Shown here one piece after another: positions 36,450 to 45,844 of a DNA stretch of 64,000 nucleotides. The DNA comes from Cutibacterium avidum ATCC 25577 (GTDB lineage: Bacteria; Actinomycetota; Actinomycetes; Propionibacteriales; Propionibacteriaceae): assembly GCF_000227295.1 (NCBI RefSeq), contig NZ_JH165054.1:1486550-1550549 (forward strand). The letters run 5' to 3'. Under the pieces are notes generated by a model, which saw only the letters and a program-made list of their open reading frames with translations, was not told where the DNA came from and made no database searches. Positions within the stretch are counted from its first letter, which is position 1. Each line of letters starts with the position of its first letter. A program made the translations under genes and the position numbers.

Positions 36450-37898
36450 ATGAAGGGTTCCTTCTCCGAATCCCATGATGATTGGCTTCCCCAGCTCTAC
36501 CAAGAGGAGTGGGACGCCTTCGTCAGGTTGGCCACCCTGTTGCTGGCAGACCAGCGGGTGGCCGAGGCTGCCGTCATCGCAGCCTTTGTCACCAGTTACC
36601 GGCGCGATCCGCGGTTGCATTCCCATCAGCATGCCGTGTCGTATCTGCGCACCGCCGTCGTGAACAAGGCCAGGGGCCGACAACCGGCAGAACGAGACAC
36701 AACTCCTCCCCAAGCCCCCGACGAGTTGGCGTACTGGTGTCTGCGGGGGCTGCCGGCCCGACAGCGTGAGGTGCTGGTCCTCAAATTCGCGACAGCAGAT
36801 CTGTCAGACGACGAGATCGCCGAGACCTTGGGCATGAGCGTCAATGGCGTTCACAACAACGAGACGAAGGGTCTGACTGCCATCGGTGAGACGTTGCGTC
36901 CTGATTCCCACACGAATCCCGGCCACGCCGATCCCAGGGTCGAGGCGGTCGTGCGCTCAGCCCTGGAAACCATCATGGAGTCGATCCGTCCGAACTCCGG
37001 CTATGACGCCATCACCTCTCAGATTTCCCGGAAACCGCGTCGTGGCCTTCCCGCCAACTGGATCGTCGCCCTGGCCTGTCTGGTGGCACTGGGGCTTGGC
37101 ATTCTGTCCCCCCTGCTGGGCTCGAATCACAGTTCGACGACGAGCGATTCGGAAGCGGCACCTGCTGCCCGAACTCCGCAGGCCAGCGACCAGTCCCTGC
37201 CGACCGTTCAGACTGGGTTGGATGTCTTCTACCTGGGTCGTGACGACGGGCTCATCCACCGTGAGCTGCGTGACCTGCCGACCCTCGGCGACCTGTTGGG
37301 AACGGCAGTTGGGGCGGTTCTCAACGTCGCGCCCCTCGACCCGAATTACACATCCGGGTGGGCAGCTGGCCAGGTGAACCGGGCATCGGTCAAGGGAAAA
37401 CGCATCACCATCGACCTGTCGGCGTCCGCCTTCAGCCAGTTCAAGAATGGTGAACAGGTGCAAAGGGCCATCCAGCAGCTCGTCGTGACCGCCACGGCGG
37501 CCGTCGGTGACCGCACCGGTGACAAATCGGTGCGAATCCTCGTTGATGGTTCGCCGAACCTACCGATCATTGGCAAGCCCGCCACGGATTTCGTCGACGA
37601 AGGTCTTGCTCAGTGCGCCCGGGTGTGGGTTGACACGCCACAGGCCGGTGCTGATGTGCCGTCCGGCAAGATCACCATCAGCGGTCTCGCCCAGCCGACG
37701 GTTTCCGTCATGACGTACGAAGTGAGGTCCCCCCAGGGCAATCAGATGGTCACCAGCGGGCAGATCAACATCTCGGCCACTGACGGTGACAGGTGGCGCC
37801 CGTGGAGCGCCACCGTCACCATACCCAAGGGGGAGTATGACGTGGTGATCCGGGAAGGAAACCGCATCGCTGACGAGAAGGTTGTGACGGCGAAGTAG
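36450..37898 (+). CDS. membrane-spanning fusion: sigma-70-like domains, one TM helix, GerMN and Gmad2 domains
   Basis: A 482-residue protein with an unusual order. Residues 18-80 resemble ECF sigma region 2 (EWDAFVRLATLLLADQRVAE), but the core-binding DxxQE stretch is replaced by AAVIAAF. Residues 95-150 are a good region-4 helix-turn-helix (LPARQREVLVLKFATADLSD, then EIAETLGMSVNGVH). A single membrane helix is at 203-224. Residues about 250-385 look like GerMN, and 390-482 like a Gmad2 immunoglobulin-type domain. The topology puts DNA binding inside and the sensor-like domains outside. Start is ATG 36450, or ATG 36435 inside ccsA. It is probably co-transcribed with the cytochrome c genes. 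Confidence 0.8.
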   Translation: MKGSFSESHDDWLPQLYQEEWDAFVRLATLLLADQRVAEAAVIAAFVTSYRRDPRLHSHQHAVSYLRTAVVNKARGRQPAERDTTPPQAPDELAYWCLRGLPARQREVLVLKFATADLSDDEIAETLGMSVNGVHNNETKGLTAIGETLRPDSHTNPGHADPRVEAVVRSALETIMESIRPNSGYDAITSQISRKPRRGLPANWIVALACLVALGLGILSPLLGSNHSSTTSDSEAAPAARTPQASDQSLPTVQTGLDVFYLGRDDGLIHRELRDLPTLGDLLGTAVGAVLNVAPLDPNYTSGWAAGQVNRASVKGKRITIDLSASAFSQFKNGEQVQRAIQQLVVTATAAVGDRTGDKSVRILVDGSPNLPIIGKPATDFVDEGLAQCARVWVDTPQAGADVPSGKITISGLAQPTVSVMTYEVRSPQGNQMVTSGQINISATDGDRWRPWSATVTIPKGEYDVVIREGNRIADEKVVTAK

Positions 37899-37901
37899 TC
37901 G

Positions 37902-38696
37902 TCAGATCTTGAGGTATTTCTCCGCCTCAGTCATCACCAGACGCGGTGGCAGGTGTGGAGCCAACCGTGCGACGGCGCGGTTGATGAATCCGTCGATGGC
38001 GTAGGGACGATGACGGGCCAGAGCGTCGAAGGCAGTACGCACCACATCGTCGGGCTGACGACGCGTTCCAGCTCCCATCCTCGGCACACCGGCGACGTCG
38101 AAGAATCCGGTCTCCGTCGGGCCAGGACAGACCGCCGTGACCCGCACCCCGGTGCCATTGGTCTCGGCCCACAGCGCCTTCGTGAAGGACAGCACGAAGG
38201 ACTTCGACGCCGCATAGGTGGCGAACTGGGGGATGGGCTGGAAGGCAGCGGTGGAGGCGACATTGATGATCGACCCCTGCTTGGCCGCGATCATGCCCGG
38301 CAGCAGCAGACCGCACAGGTGGACGACGGCCTCACAGTTGACCTCTACCTGGGAGGTCTGACGAACCGGGTCGGTCTCGGCGATCCGGCCAGCTGCACCG
38401 AACCCAGCGTTGTTGACGAGGGTGTCGATGATGATGCCGCGCCCGGCGATGTCCTCCACCAGGGTCAACCGCTCGGATGCCGAGGCGATGTCGCAGGGAC
38501 GGACGATGGTGCGGATCCCGTATCGGGTGGTGAGTTTGGTGGCAAGGTCGTCGAGGACGTCTTGACGGCGTCCGGTCAGGACGAGATTGGCTCCGCAGCT
38601 GGCCAGGTGACGGCTGAATGCCTGCCCCAGGCCACCACTGGCCCCGCTCACCAGTGCCCACGGGCGTTCGTCGCGAGTCGCATCCTTCTCAGTCAT
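37902..38696 (-). CDS. SDR family oxidoreductase
   Basis: A 264-residue classical short-chain dehydrogenase. The cofactor loop is SGASGGLGQAFSRHL at about 17-31, NNAG is in VNNAGFGAAG, and the catalytic Tyr-x3-Lys is in ATYAASKSFVLSF. Substrate unknown. It lies 23 bases downstream of ilvA in the same direction, and its stop is only three bases from the convergent sigma-like gene, leaving no room for a separate terminator. Confidence 0.87.
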   Translation of the reverse strand: MTEKDATRDERPWALVSGASGGLGQAFSRHLASCGANLVLTGRRQDVLDDLATKLTTRYGIRTIVRPCDIASASERLTLVEDIAGRGIIIDTLVNNAGFGAAGRIAETDPVRQTSQVEVNCEAVVHLCGLLLPGMIAAKQGSIINVASTAAFQPIPQFATYAASKSFVLSFTKALWAETNGTGVRVTAVCPGPTETGFFDVAGVPRMGAGTRRQPDDVVRTAFDALARHRPYAIDGFINRAVARLAPHLPPRLVMTEAEKYLKI

Positions 38697-38719
38697 GTCA
38701 CAAGTCTTCCACGTAGCTC

Positions 38720-40243
38720 TCAACGCTCCCGGAGGAACATCTGATACGAGGGGGAGTCCGAGACGTCATTCCACGGGTACCCGATGTCGTCGAGGTGAGT
38801 CGGCAGGTCCGGGTCGTCAGCCGCACCCTCGAACCCGGCCAGCACCCGACCGGTGTCCATTGCGAAGGAACGGTAGTGGAACAGGGAGATGTTCCACCGG
38901 GTGCCCAGGGTGGTGAGGAAGTGGGTCAGCGCTCCCGGCGACTCGGGGAAGACGAAGGAGACGACCTTCTCCCCGACGGAACGTGACGGGTGCCCACCGA
39001 CCATGTAACGGACATGGGTCTTGGCCGCCTCGTCGTCGGACAGATCGACGACGAGGTGCCCGGCACTGCTCAAGATCTCGACGATCTCGGAGCGTTCGTC
39101 GCGATGGGCCAACTGCACGCCGACGAAGATGGCAGCGGAGTCGTCGTCAGCAAGTCGATAATTGAACTCGGTGACCATGCGGTCACCCAACAGTCGGCAG
39201 AAGTCCAGGAAGGCTCCCGGACGCTCGTCGATGATGACTCCGAACATCCCCTCGCGACGACCACCGATCTCGGCGCGTTCTGCGATGTGACGCAGCGACC
39301 CGAAGTTGAGGTTCGCCCCGCTGAGGACGGCGGCGAGCTGCTCTCCGTGGACGTCGTGGGCGCGGACGTACTTCTTGAGCCCGGCCAGCGCGACGGCACC
39401 GGCCGGCTCGGCGACGGCACGCACGTCGTCGAAGAGGTCCTTGACGGCAGCACTGATTTCGTCGGAGTCGACGGTGACGACGTCGTCGAGATGGTTCTTG
39501 AGGATGCGGAAGGTCTCGTCACCGATCCGGGCAACGGCGACCCCCTCGGCGAACAGCGAGACCCGATCCAGGGTGACGGGTTCACCGGCCTCCATTGCGG
39601 CTGCCAGACAAGCCGACTCAGCCGGCTCCACGCCGATGATCTTGACCTGGGGCATGAGCTGCTTGACGAGGACGGTGATCCCCGCGGCAAGACCACCACC
39701 ACCGACCGGTACGAAGATCCGGTTGACGTCCGCCGCCTCCTGGATGAGCTCCAGGCCGATGGTTCCCTGGCCAGCGATGACCATCGGGTCGTCGAAGGGG
39801 GCGACGTAGGTCAGTCCCTCGTTCTCGGCCAGTTCGAGGGCGTGGGCCTTGGCCTCGTCGAAGGAATCCCCGGCCAGGACCACCTCGCCGCCGAGCTGGC
39901 GCACCGCGTCAACCTTGATCGTCGGAGTGGGTCTCGGCATGACGATCTTGGCCTTGACCGCGAGCCGGGCACCCGAGAGGGCGACGCCCTGGGCGTGGTT
40001 GCCGGCCGAAGCCGTCACCACCCCGGCGTGACGCTCCCCCTCGGTGAGGTTGCGCATCCGGTTGTAGGCGCCGCGGATCTTGAAGGAGTGGACTGCCTGA
40101 CGGTCCTCCCTCTTCACCAGCACGGTGTTGTCGAGGCGTTTGGAAACGTTGGGCATCGGTTCGAGCGGGGTCTTCTCGGCCACCTCGTAGACCGGTGCTC
40201 GCAGGACGGCTCGCAGGTATTCCTGGTCACTCCTGACGGACAT
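38720..40243 (-). CDS. ilvA: threonine ammonia-lyase, biosynthetic, with two ACT-like domains
   Basis: A 507-residue PLP enzyme making 2-oxobutyrate for isoleucine. The PLP lysine is in VHSFKIRGAYNRM, the phosphate-binding Gly loop is VPVGGGGLAAG, and ASAGNHAQGVA is typical. The C-terminal 180 residues carry two ACT-like modules (GMFGVIIDERPGAFLDF and VVSFVFPESPGALTHF), as in allosteric isoleucine-inhibited IlvA. It begins 11 bases after ilvD and is likely co-transcribed. Confidence 0.95.
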   Translation of the reverse strand: MSVRSDQEYLRAVLRAPVYEVAEKTPLEPMPNVSKRLDNTVLVKREDRQAVHSFKIRGAYNRMRNLTEGERHAGVVTASAGNHAQGVALSGARLAVKAKIVMPRPTPTIKVDAVRQLGGEVVLAGDSFDEAKAHALELAENEGLTYVAPFDDPMVIAGQGTIGLELIQEAADVNRIFVPVGGGGLAAGITVLVKQLMPQVKIIGVEPAESACLAAAMEAGEPVTLDRVSLFAEGVAVARIGDETFRILKNHLDDVVTVDSDEISAAVKDLFDDVRAVAEPAGAVALAGLKKYVRAHDVHGEQLAAVLSGANLNFGSLRHIAERAEIGGRREGMFGVIIDERPGAFLDFCRLLGDRMVTEFNYRLADDDSAAIFVGVQLAHRDERSEIVEILSSAGHLVVDLSDDEAAKTHVRYMVGGHPSRSVGEKVVSFVFPESPGALTHFLTTLGTRWNISLFHYRSFAMDTGRVLAGFEGAADDPDLPTHLDDIGYPWNDVSDSPSYQMFLRER

Positions 40244-40254
40244 TGGCGATCCCC

Positions 40255-42132
40255 TCAGTCAGCCACCGGACGGACCTGGGACAGGTCGCGTACTCCACCG
40301 CGATCGGCGGAGGAGGCGAGCATCCCGTAGGCGCTCAGGGCGGTGGAAACGTGACGCGAACGGGTAGCGTGTGGCGTCCAGGCGTCGATTCCGCGGGCTT
40401 CCTCCTCCTCGCGACGACGGGCCAGCTCGGAGTCATCGACGTCAAGGCTGATGGTGCGGTTGGGGATGTCGATGCTGATGGTGTCCCCGTCGCGGGCCAG
40501 GCCGATGAGACCACCGGAGGCGGCCTCGGGGGAGACGTGACCGATCGACAGGCCCGACGTGCCACCGGAGAACCGGCCGTCGGTGAGCAGGGCGCACTCC
40601 CTGCCCAGGTGCATCGACTTCAGGTAGCTCGTCGGGTACAACATCTCCTGCATACCGGGGCCGCCCTTGGGGCCCTCGTGGCGGATGATGACGACGTCCC
40701 CGGCCTTGACCTCCTTGCCCAGGATGCCGGTGACGGCGTCGTCCTGGGACTCGTAGACGACGGCAGGCCCGGAGAAGGTGAGGATTGACTCGTCGACGCC
40801 GGCGGTCTTGACGATGCAGCCGCGCTCGGCGATGTTGCCGAACAGCACTGCCAGGCCGCCGTCGGCGGAGTAGGCGTGCTCGATGTCGCGGATGCAGCCG
40901 TTCGTACGGTCGGTGTCGAGGCTCTCCCAGCGCGAGGACTGGGAGAACATCTCGGTGGTGCGCACCCCACCCGGGGCGGCCGCGTAGAGCGTGCGGACGT
41001 CCTCGCCGGGGTCGGACATGAGGTCGTGACTGGCAATCTCGACGGCCATCGTCGTCGGGTTGCCGTCGGGGGACCACACCGTCGAGGTGGCGGTGTCGAG
41101 CAGGCCGCCACGATCCAGCTCGGCGAGAATGCTGAGCACACCGCCGGCGCGGTGGACGTCCTCCACGTGGAACACGGTGGTCGACGGCGCCACCTTGCAC
41201 AGGTGGGGAACCTTGCGCGACAGGGAGTCGATGTCAGCCATGGTGAAGTCGACCTCGCCTTCTTGGGCGGCCGCCAGCAGGTGCAGGACGGTGTTCGTCG
41301 AACCTCCCATCGCGATGTCAAGGCTCATGGCGTTGTGGAACGCCGCCTTGGTGGCGATGGAACGTGGGAGGACGGAGGCGTCGTCCTCGTCGTACCAGCA
41401 CTTGGCCAGGGAGACGACGGTGCGTCCGGCCGTCTCGAAGAGTTTGCGACGATCCGAGTGGGTGGCCAGCAGGGAACCGTTGCCGGGCAGGGAGAGGCCG
41501 AGGGCCTCCGTCAGGCAGTTCATCGAGTTGGCAGTGAACATGCCTGAACACGACCCGCAGGTCGGGCAGGCATTGGTCTCCATGATCTCGACGTCGGAGT
41601 CGGCCGCGGTCTCGTCACCGGCGGCGATCATGGCGTCGATGAGGTCGAGCTTGTGCTCCCCGTCGGTCAATGTGGCCTTCCCAGCCTCCATCGGGCCACC
41701 GGAGACGAAGATGGTCGGGATGTTGAGGCGCATGGCGGCCATCAACATGCCGGGGGTGATCTTGTCGCAGTTGGAGATGCACACGAGGGCGTCGGCACAG
41801 TGAGCGTTGACCATGTACTCCACGGAGTCGGCGATGAGCTCACGGCTGGGCAGGGAGTAGAGCATGCCGTCGTGGCCCATGGCGATGCCGTCATCGACGG
41901 CAATGGTATTGAACTCCTTGGGGACGCCACCGGCGGCGCGGACCTGCTCGGCGACGATCTTGCCGACGTCACGCAGTCCGACGTGTCCGGGGACGAACTG
42001 GGTGAAGGAGTTCGCGATCGCCACGATGGGATGTCCGAATTCATCGTCCTTGGTACCGGTGGCACGCCAGAGAGCACGGGCTCCGGCCATGGCGCGTCCG
42101 GTGGTGCTGGTGGCAGATCTCAGCGTGGGCAT
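40255..42132 (-). CDS. ilvD: dihydroxy-acid dehydratase
   Basis: A 625-residue Fe-S dehydratase of valine, leucine and isoleucine synthesis. Cluster ligand regions are [14 protein letters not shown] and [19 protein letters not shown]. The C-terminal half has the [15 protein letters not shown] motif. ATG at 42132 has GGGGGGA upstream. A leader ORF and a strong hairpin lie in the 191-base space before it. Confidence 0.96.
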   Translation of the reverse strand: MPTLRSATSTTGRAMAGARALWRATGTKDDEFGHPIVAIANSFTQFVPGHVGLRDVGKIVAEQVRAAGGVPKEFNTIAVDDGIAMGHDGMLYSLPSRELIADSVEYMVNAHCADALVCISNCDKITPGMLMAAMRLNIPTIFVSGGPMEAGKATLTDGEHKLDLIDAMIAAGDETAADSDVEIMETNACPTCGSCSGMFTANSMNCLTEALGLSLPGNGSLLATHSDRRKLFETAGRTVVSLAKCWYDEDDASVLPRSIATKAAFHNAMSLDIAMGGSTNTVLHLLAAAQEGEVDFTMADIDSLSRKVPHLCKVAPSTTVFHVEDVHRAGGVLSILAELDRGGLLDTATSTVWSPDGNPTTMAVEIASHDLMSDPGEDVRTLYAAAPGGVRTTEMFSQSSRWESLDTDRTNGCIRDIEHAYSADGGLAVLFGNIAERGCIVKTAGVDESILTFSGPAVVYESQDDAVTGILGKEVKAGDVVIIRHEGPKGGPGMQEMLYPTSYLKSMHLGRECALLTDGRFSGGTSGLSIGHVSPEAASGGLIGLARDGDTISIDIPNRTISLDVDDSELARRREEEEARGIDAWTPHATRSRHVSTALSAYGMLASSADRGGVRDLSQVRPVAD

Positions 42133-42168
42133 CGTATTCCCCCCTCGGCAATTGCGTACACATGACGA

Positions 42169-42198
42169 CGCCCTCCATCCGGAAGTGGAAGGAGGGCG
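42169..42198 (-). terminator. 12-bp hairpin in the ilvD leader (candidate attenuator)
   Basis: CGCCCTCCATCC (42169-42180) pairs with GGAAGGAGGGCG (42187-42198), with one mismatch and a 6-nt loop. A run GGCGCGC inside the leader ORF can pair with GCGCGCC, which overlaps the hairpin's 5' arm in the transcript, giving a mutually exclusive fold. No U tract follows, so it would be a U-less terminator or a translational switch. Confidence 0.5.
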
Positions 42199-42221
42199 CG
42201 CTGTTGGATTCCGGTGCGTGG

Positions 42222-42308
42222 TCAGACCGCGCGCCGGGTAATGAGACTCCAACCGTTCATCATGGGTGTGACGCTAGCAATGATCAGAAAGATGAAACGC
42301 CGGCCCAT
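42222..42308 (-). CDS. candidate 28-residue leader peptide upstream of ilvD
   Basis: The reading frame [15 protein letters not shown], continuing [13 protein letters not shown], is rich in Ile, Leu, Val and Thr (ten of 28), the amino acids whose synthesis ilvD and ilvA serve. The ribosome site is weak (AGGA close to ATG 42308). A shorter version starting at ATG 42263 (13 residues) would fit a promoter inside the longer ORF. It is followed by a strong hairpin. It is called by context, not homology. Confidence 0.35.
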   Translation of the reverse strand: MGRRFIFLIIASVTPMMNGWSLITRRAV

Positions 42309-42323
42309 ATCCTGAGACGCTGC

Positions 42324-43070
42324 TCAGGGGTGCAGATGCTCCATGAACGGCATGATCGGTGTGAGCAGACCGGTGCTCATCCAGAACATACCGAAGGCCA
42401 TCGCGAAATCACCCAGGCCGGAGAGGCGAATCGCCAGTGGTTCGGTGGCCACCACATGGCAGGTGGGAACCTTGCGTGGGTTCTCGGCCTCGCCGCTGAT
42501 GGCTCGCCACAGGCCGGCAATGGCCAGGGCCAGCAGGGCGACCATGAGAGGGATCCCGACGACGGCGAAGTCATGCATCGCGGCATTCATGGTCGTCTGC
42601 ATTCCATGGTCCATGCCGCCGTTCATACCGTGACCCATACCGCCATGGTTCATGCCGTGGTCCATTCCGCCGTGATTCATGGTTCCCATGCCGGAGTGCT
42701 TGGACGCCGTCATGAGGGAGGACATCTTGCGCATCGCGGCGAGGTGCCAGACCATCGCGGCGAACATGGCGGCATGACCCCATGACGACCACGAGGATCG
42801 CCAGGCGGCCATGAAGACCATCCAGGCCGTACAGATGGCGAAGACGACGACCGGAGTGGTTGGTCCGCCAATGGCGGAGACGAGAGGTTTCCACCATGAC
42901 TTGGGCACCATGAGGATCATGGTGACCGCCATCACGACGTGGACCCATGTGGAGATCTTCGTGACGACGGTGGGCGCCTTGATGGCGTCCCGCACCGACC
43001 ACACGAGTGACCATGCAAAGAGGATGAGGAGCCCGACGAAGGTGACGGGCGTTGAGGTGAGGGTGAACAT
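42324..43070 (-). CDS. polytopic membrane protein with Met/His/Gly repeat (DUF5134-like)
   Basis: A 248-residue protein with about six membrane helices. Between the fourth and fifth lies a repeat built from NHGGMDHGM, NHGGMGHGM and NGGMDHGM (about residues 131-157), giving dense Met and His of a kind that often binds copper. The rest resembles DUF5134 membrane proteins of actinobacteria (SWGHAAMFAAMVWHLA), but I am not certain of that family. Transport or metal storage is inference. It is upstream of ilvD on the same strand. Confidence 0.7.
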   Translation of the reverse strand: MFTLTSTPVTFVGLLILFAWSLVWSVRDAIKAPTVVTKISTWVHVVMAVTMILMVPKSWWKPLVSAIGGPTTPVVVFAICTAWMVFMAAWRSSWSSWGHAAMFAAMVWHLAAMRKMSSLMTASKHSGMGTMNHGGMDHGMNHGGMGHGMNGGMDHGMQTTMNAAMHDFAVVGIPLMVALLALAIAGLWRAISGEAENPRKVPTCHVVATEPLAIRLSGLGDFAMAFGMFWMSTGLLTPIMPFMEHLHP

Positions 43071-43345
43071 TCCGCTCCTGGGTTGGGATCCGGCATCGTG
43101 CCGAATCGCGGCATGTCACCGGACCCACAGGGGAGTCAGTGGGCAGCCCTGGGGTGGGTTCTACGAACATGTCCCCGAGGGGACGGGACCGCGGGGGATG
43201 GTCCGGTGAATCCGGCGGATCCTGGGTGCGGTCTGGCGATCACCATACATGCCAGATGCGAGAATCAGGGATCCGTGAGGCTGTCATGCGACGCCGGCGG
43301 CGGGTTGGGGCGATTTGTCATAGCTCGGGATGACAGACTAGGCTC

Positions 43346-44746
43346 ATGGAGCACTACGACATCGTCGTCATTGGTTCGGGCTCGGGAAACACGATCCTGG
43401 ACGAGGAATTTGCCGACCGACGCGCCGCCATCATCGACTCGGGCACCTTCGGGGGCACCTGCCTCAATGTCGGCTGCATACCGACGAAAATGTTCGTGCT
43501 CCCGGCGGACCTTGCGACCTCGCCGTCCGAGGCAGCCAAGCTGGGGGTCAATCTGCAGTTCTGCGGGGCATCCTTCACCTCCATCCGTGACCGAATCTTC
43601 GGACGCATTGATCCCATTTCTCGAGGTGGGCTCGAGTACCGCCAGGGGCTGGAGAACATCGACGTCTACACCGACGAGGCGAAGTTCGTCGATCCCCACA
43701 CCATCGAGGTCGGGGACACTCGCATCACTGCTGACCAGATCGTCCTGGCGGCAGGGTCGCGCCCGCGTGTCCCTGATGTCCTCGGTCTCGACGACCCGAG
43801 CCTGGCGGGGTCGATCCACACCTCCGACACCATCATGAGGTTGGAGGAGTTGCCCCACCGTCTGGTGATTCTCGGTGGTGGATTCATTGCCGCTGAGTTC
43901 GCCCACATCTTCTCCGCGCTGGGATCCAGCGTCACCGTTATCAATCGGTCCGGGAGGATGCTGCGTCATGAGGACCAGGAGATTTCGCAGCGGTTCACCG
44001 ACCAGATTGGTCACCGCGTGAGGCTGCGGATGTCCGAGGGACTGGTGGGCATCGATCGTGATCCGGGTGGTCACCTCGTGGTCCTGACGGTTGACGGTGA
44101 CGGGGTCGACTACGACTATCCGGCCGACGTCGTCCTCAATGCCATGGGTCGGGTGCCCAACGGTGACCGTCTCAACCTTCCGGCTGCCGGGGTTGACGTC
44201 GATGATGATGGATTCGTGGTCGTCGATGAGCACCAGCGAACCAATGTTGAACACATCTGGGCCCTCGGCGACGTCTGCTCGCACTGGGAGCTCAAGCACG
44301 TCGCCAACCACGAGGCCCGAGTGGTGCGCCACAATCTGCTACACCCTGACGACCTGGCCAGTTCTGATCATCGATTCGTGCCTCATGCGGTGTTCTCGAA
44401 TCCGCAGGTCGCCTCGGTGGGTGCGAGCGAACAGAGTTTGTTGCAGTCCGAGATACCGTACACCAAGTACGTTCAGGAGTACGCGGACGTCGCCTATGGC
44501 TGGGCGATGGAGGACGAGGGGCACTGTGTCAAGCTGTTGGGTGACCCGGGGACGAGGACGCTGCTGGGCGCCCACATCATCGGTCCGCAGGCGTCGACCC
44601 TCATCCAGACCTGCATTCAGGGGATGAGCGCCGGCCAGACGGTCGACGAGATGGCGCGCGGCCAGTATTGGATTCATCCTGCTCTGCCCGAGGTTGTCGA
44701 AAACGCCCTGCTGGGCCTTGACAAGGAGTTTGACCGACTCGGGTGA
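43346..44746 (+). CDS. mtr: mycothione reductase
   Basis: A 466-residue flavoprotein disulfide reductase keeping mycothiol reduced. The FAD loop is VVIGSGSGNTI at the N terminus, the redox pair is in GGTCLNVGCIPTKM at about 36-49, the NADPH loop is VILGGGFIAAEFAHIF, and the His-Glu couple ends the protein (HPALPEVVENAL). It marks the host as an actinobacterium. The 275 bases upstream hold no gene and no clear promoter. Confidence 0.92.
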   Translation: MEHYDIVVIGSGSGNTILDEEFADRRAAIIDSGTFGGTCLNVGCIPTKMFVLPADLATSPSEAAKLGVNLQFCGASFTSIRDRIFGRIDPISRGGLEYRQGLENIDVYTDEAKFVDPHTIEVGDTRITADQIVLAAGSRPRVPDVLGLDDPSLAGSIHTSDTIMRLEELPHRLVILGGGFIAAEFAHIFSALGSSVTVINRSGRMLRHEDQEISQRFTDQIGHRVRLRMSEGLVGIDRDPGGHLVVLTVDGDGVDYDYPADVVLNAMGRVPNGDRLNLPAAGVDVDDDGFVVVDEHQRTNVEHIWALGDVCSHWELKHVANHEARVVRHNLLHPDDLASSDHRFVPHAVFSNPQVASVGASEQSLLQSEIPYTKYVQEYADVAYGWAMEDEGHCVKLLGDPGTRTLLGAHIIGPQASTLIQTCIQGMSAGQTVDEMARGQYWIHPALPEVVENALLGLDKEFDRLG

Positions 44747-45040
44747 CGCTGAGGGTGACATTGGGGGCGGTTCTTGGTCAGCCCCTGGGATGGGAGCGGG
44801 GCGACAGTAACCCTTGACCAGAGCCGATGCCCCAGCCTGCTGCCGAGCTTGGCGTTCCTACCAGAACTTGGCCGGGCAGCCCGATGTCCTTGTGGGCCCG
44901 GGCCAATTTGAATGTCTATCGGACAACCCGTTCAGTCCCCTATCACGTCGGCGCATACTGTTCCTTTGCCACCAGGAACGAGATGAAGCTGGACCGGCGC
45001 GTCATCGTCAAGCACCACACCGATTGATCCTGAGCAGAAC
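44747..45040. other. intergenic stretch without a recognisable gene
   Basis: Together with the palindrome that follows, this is a 327-base gap between mtr and the convergent methyltransferase gene. It holds only a 66-codon open frame (44827-45027) of unfamiliar composition without a ribosome site. The second half is visibly less GC-rich than its surroundings. I see no RNA gene or decayed gene in it that I can name. Confidence 0.5.
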
Positions 45041-45066
45041 GGTGGGCGGGGGTACCCCCGCCCACC
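45041..45066. terminator. perfect 26-nt palindrome ending the B12 transporter operon
   Basis: GGTGGGCGGGGGT (45041-45053) is the exact reverse complement of 45054-45066. It lies seven bases past the methyltransferase stop and faces mtr from the other side, so it can serve both transcripts. No U tract follows. Confidence 0.7.
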
Positions 45067-45073
45067 TCCAGCG

Positions 45074-45844
45074 TCACATCGGCATCCGCCCCATCAGGAT
45101 CCGGTCGTCGAACCACTGCCAGACCTGAGCAGTCTCGGTGAATCCGGCCGCGCGCATCGAGGCGAGATGGAACTCGGCGCTGACCTTCCGAGAGATGTCC
45201 TTGTCCGCCCAACGGCGTCGGAACTCCTCGGCCTCGGACTCCCATCCAGGCATGGCCAAGGCTGCGTCCCACCATTCCTGCCAGGACATTGACCCGTCGT
45301 GTCGCATTTGAGCCTCGGTGCGGTCTCGTTCTGCCGGGGCCAATTCAGCCAGGAAAGGCTCAGTGGCCTTGTCGAAGAAGAGATGATCGGCATTGAGCAG
45401 GATCCCGCCAGGGGCCAGCACTGAGGCGATGTCCTGGTGCACCCTCGTCAACTCATCGGGTTCGAACCAGTGCAGGGCCGTCGCGCTGACAGCGGCATCA
45501 AAGGGTTCCTCAGCCCACCGGGCCGCCCATCCGGGCTCCCGTAGGTCGACATCGACGATCTCAATTCGATCCGGGTGTGGCGTCGTCTCGCGGAACAACC
45601 GCATGAGCACCGGGTCGCGATCGATCCCCACGCAGCTGGCGTCACCAAATCTCTGTGTGACGGCGTTCGACAAGGATCCAGGTCCACAGCACACGTCGAG
45701 GACGCGCAATGGGTGGTCGAGTTTCTTGGCCAGCCCGGCCAGGATGTCCATCATGCAGCGGGTGCGATTCTCGCGGAACTCGATGTACATCTTCTGCTGG
45801 GCGTCCCATGCCTGTAGAAGTTGTCGTGGTGTCAGTGAGGTCAC
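45074..45844 (-). CDS. SAM-dependent class I methyltransferase in the B12-uptake operon
   Basis: A 256-residue protein with motif I RVLDVCCGPGSLSNAV near residue 50, an acidic loop (GIDRD) and the post-motif strand FDAAVSATALHWF, similar to trans-aconitate and other small-molecule methyltransferases. Substrate unknown. The start GTG overlaps the stop of the binding-protein gene (GTGA), so it is translated with the transporter and probably controlled by the same riboswitch. Confidence 0.82.
   Translation of the reverse strand: MTSLTPRQLLQAWDAQQKMYIEFRENRTRCMMDILAGLAKKLDHPLRVLDVCCGPGSLSNAVTQRFGDASCVGIDRDPVLMRLFRETTPHPDRIEIVDVDLREPGWAARWAEEPFDAAVSATALHWFEPDELTRVHQDIASVLAPGGILLNADHLFFDKATEPFLAELAPAERDRTEAQMRHDGSMSWQEWWDAALAMPGWESEAEEFRRRWADKDISRKVSAEFHLASMRAAGFTETAQVWQWFDDRILMGRMPM

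Noticed and set aside
37895-37905. Overlap or fusion between the sigma-like gene and the SDR
   Set aside because: They are convergent on opposite strands with three bases between stops; tight packing only.
44827-45027. 66-codon plus-strand open frame in the mtr downstream gap
   Set aside because: No ribosome site, no recognisable motif, and it ends before a terminator palindrome that serves other genes; composition alone is not enough.
45459-45475. tRNA T-arm-like GGTTCGAACC
   Set aside because: It is inside the methyltransferase coding sequence and no cloverleaf or anticodon arm surrounds it.
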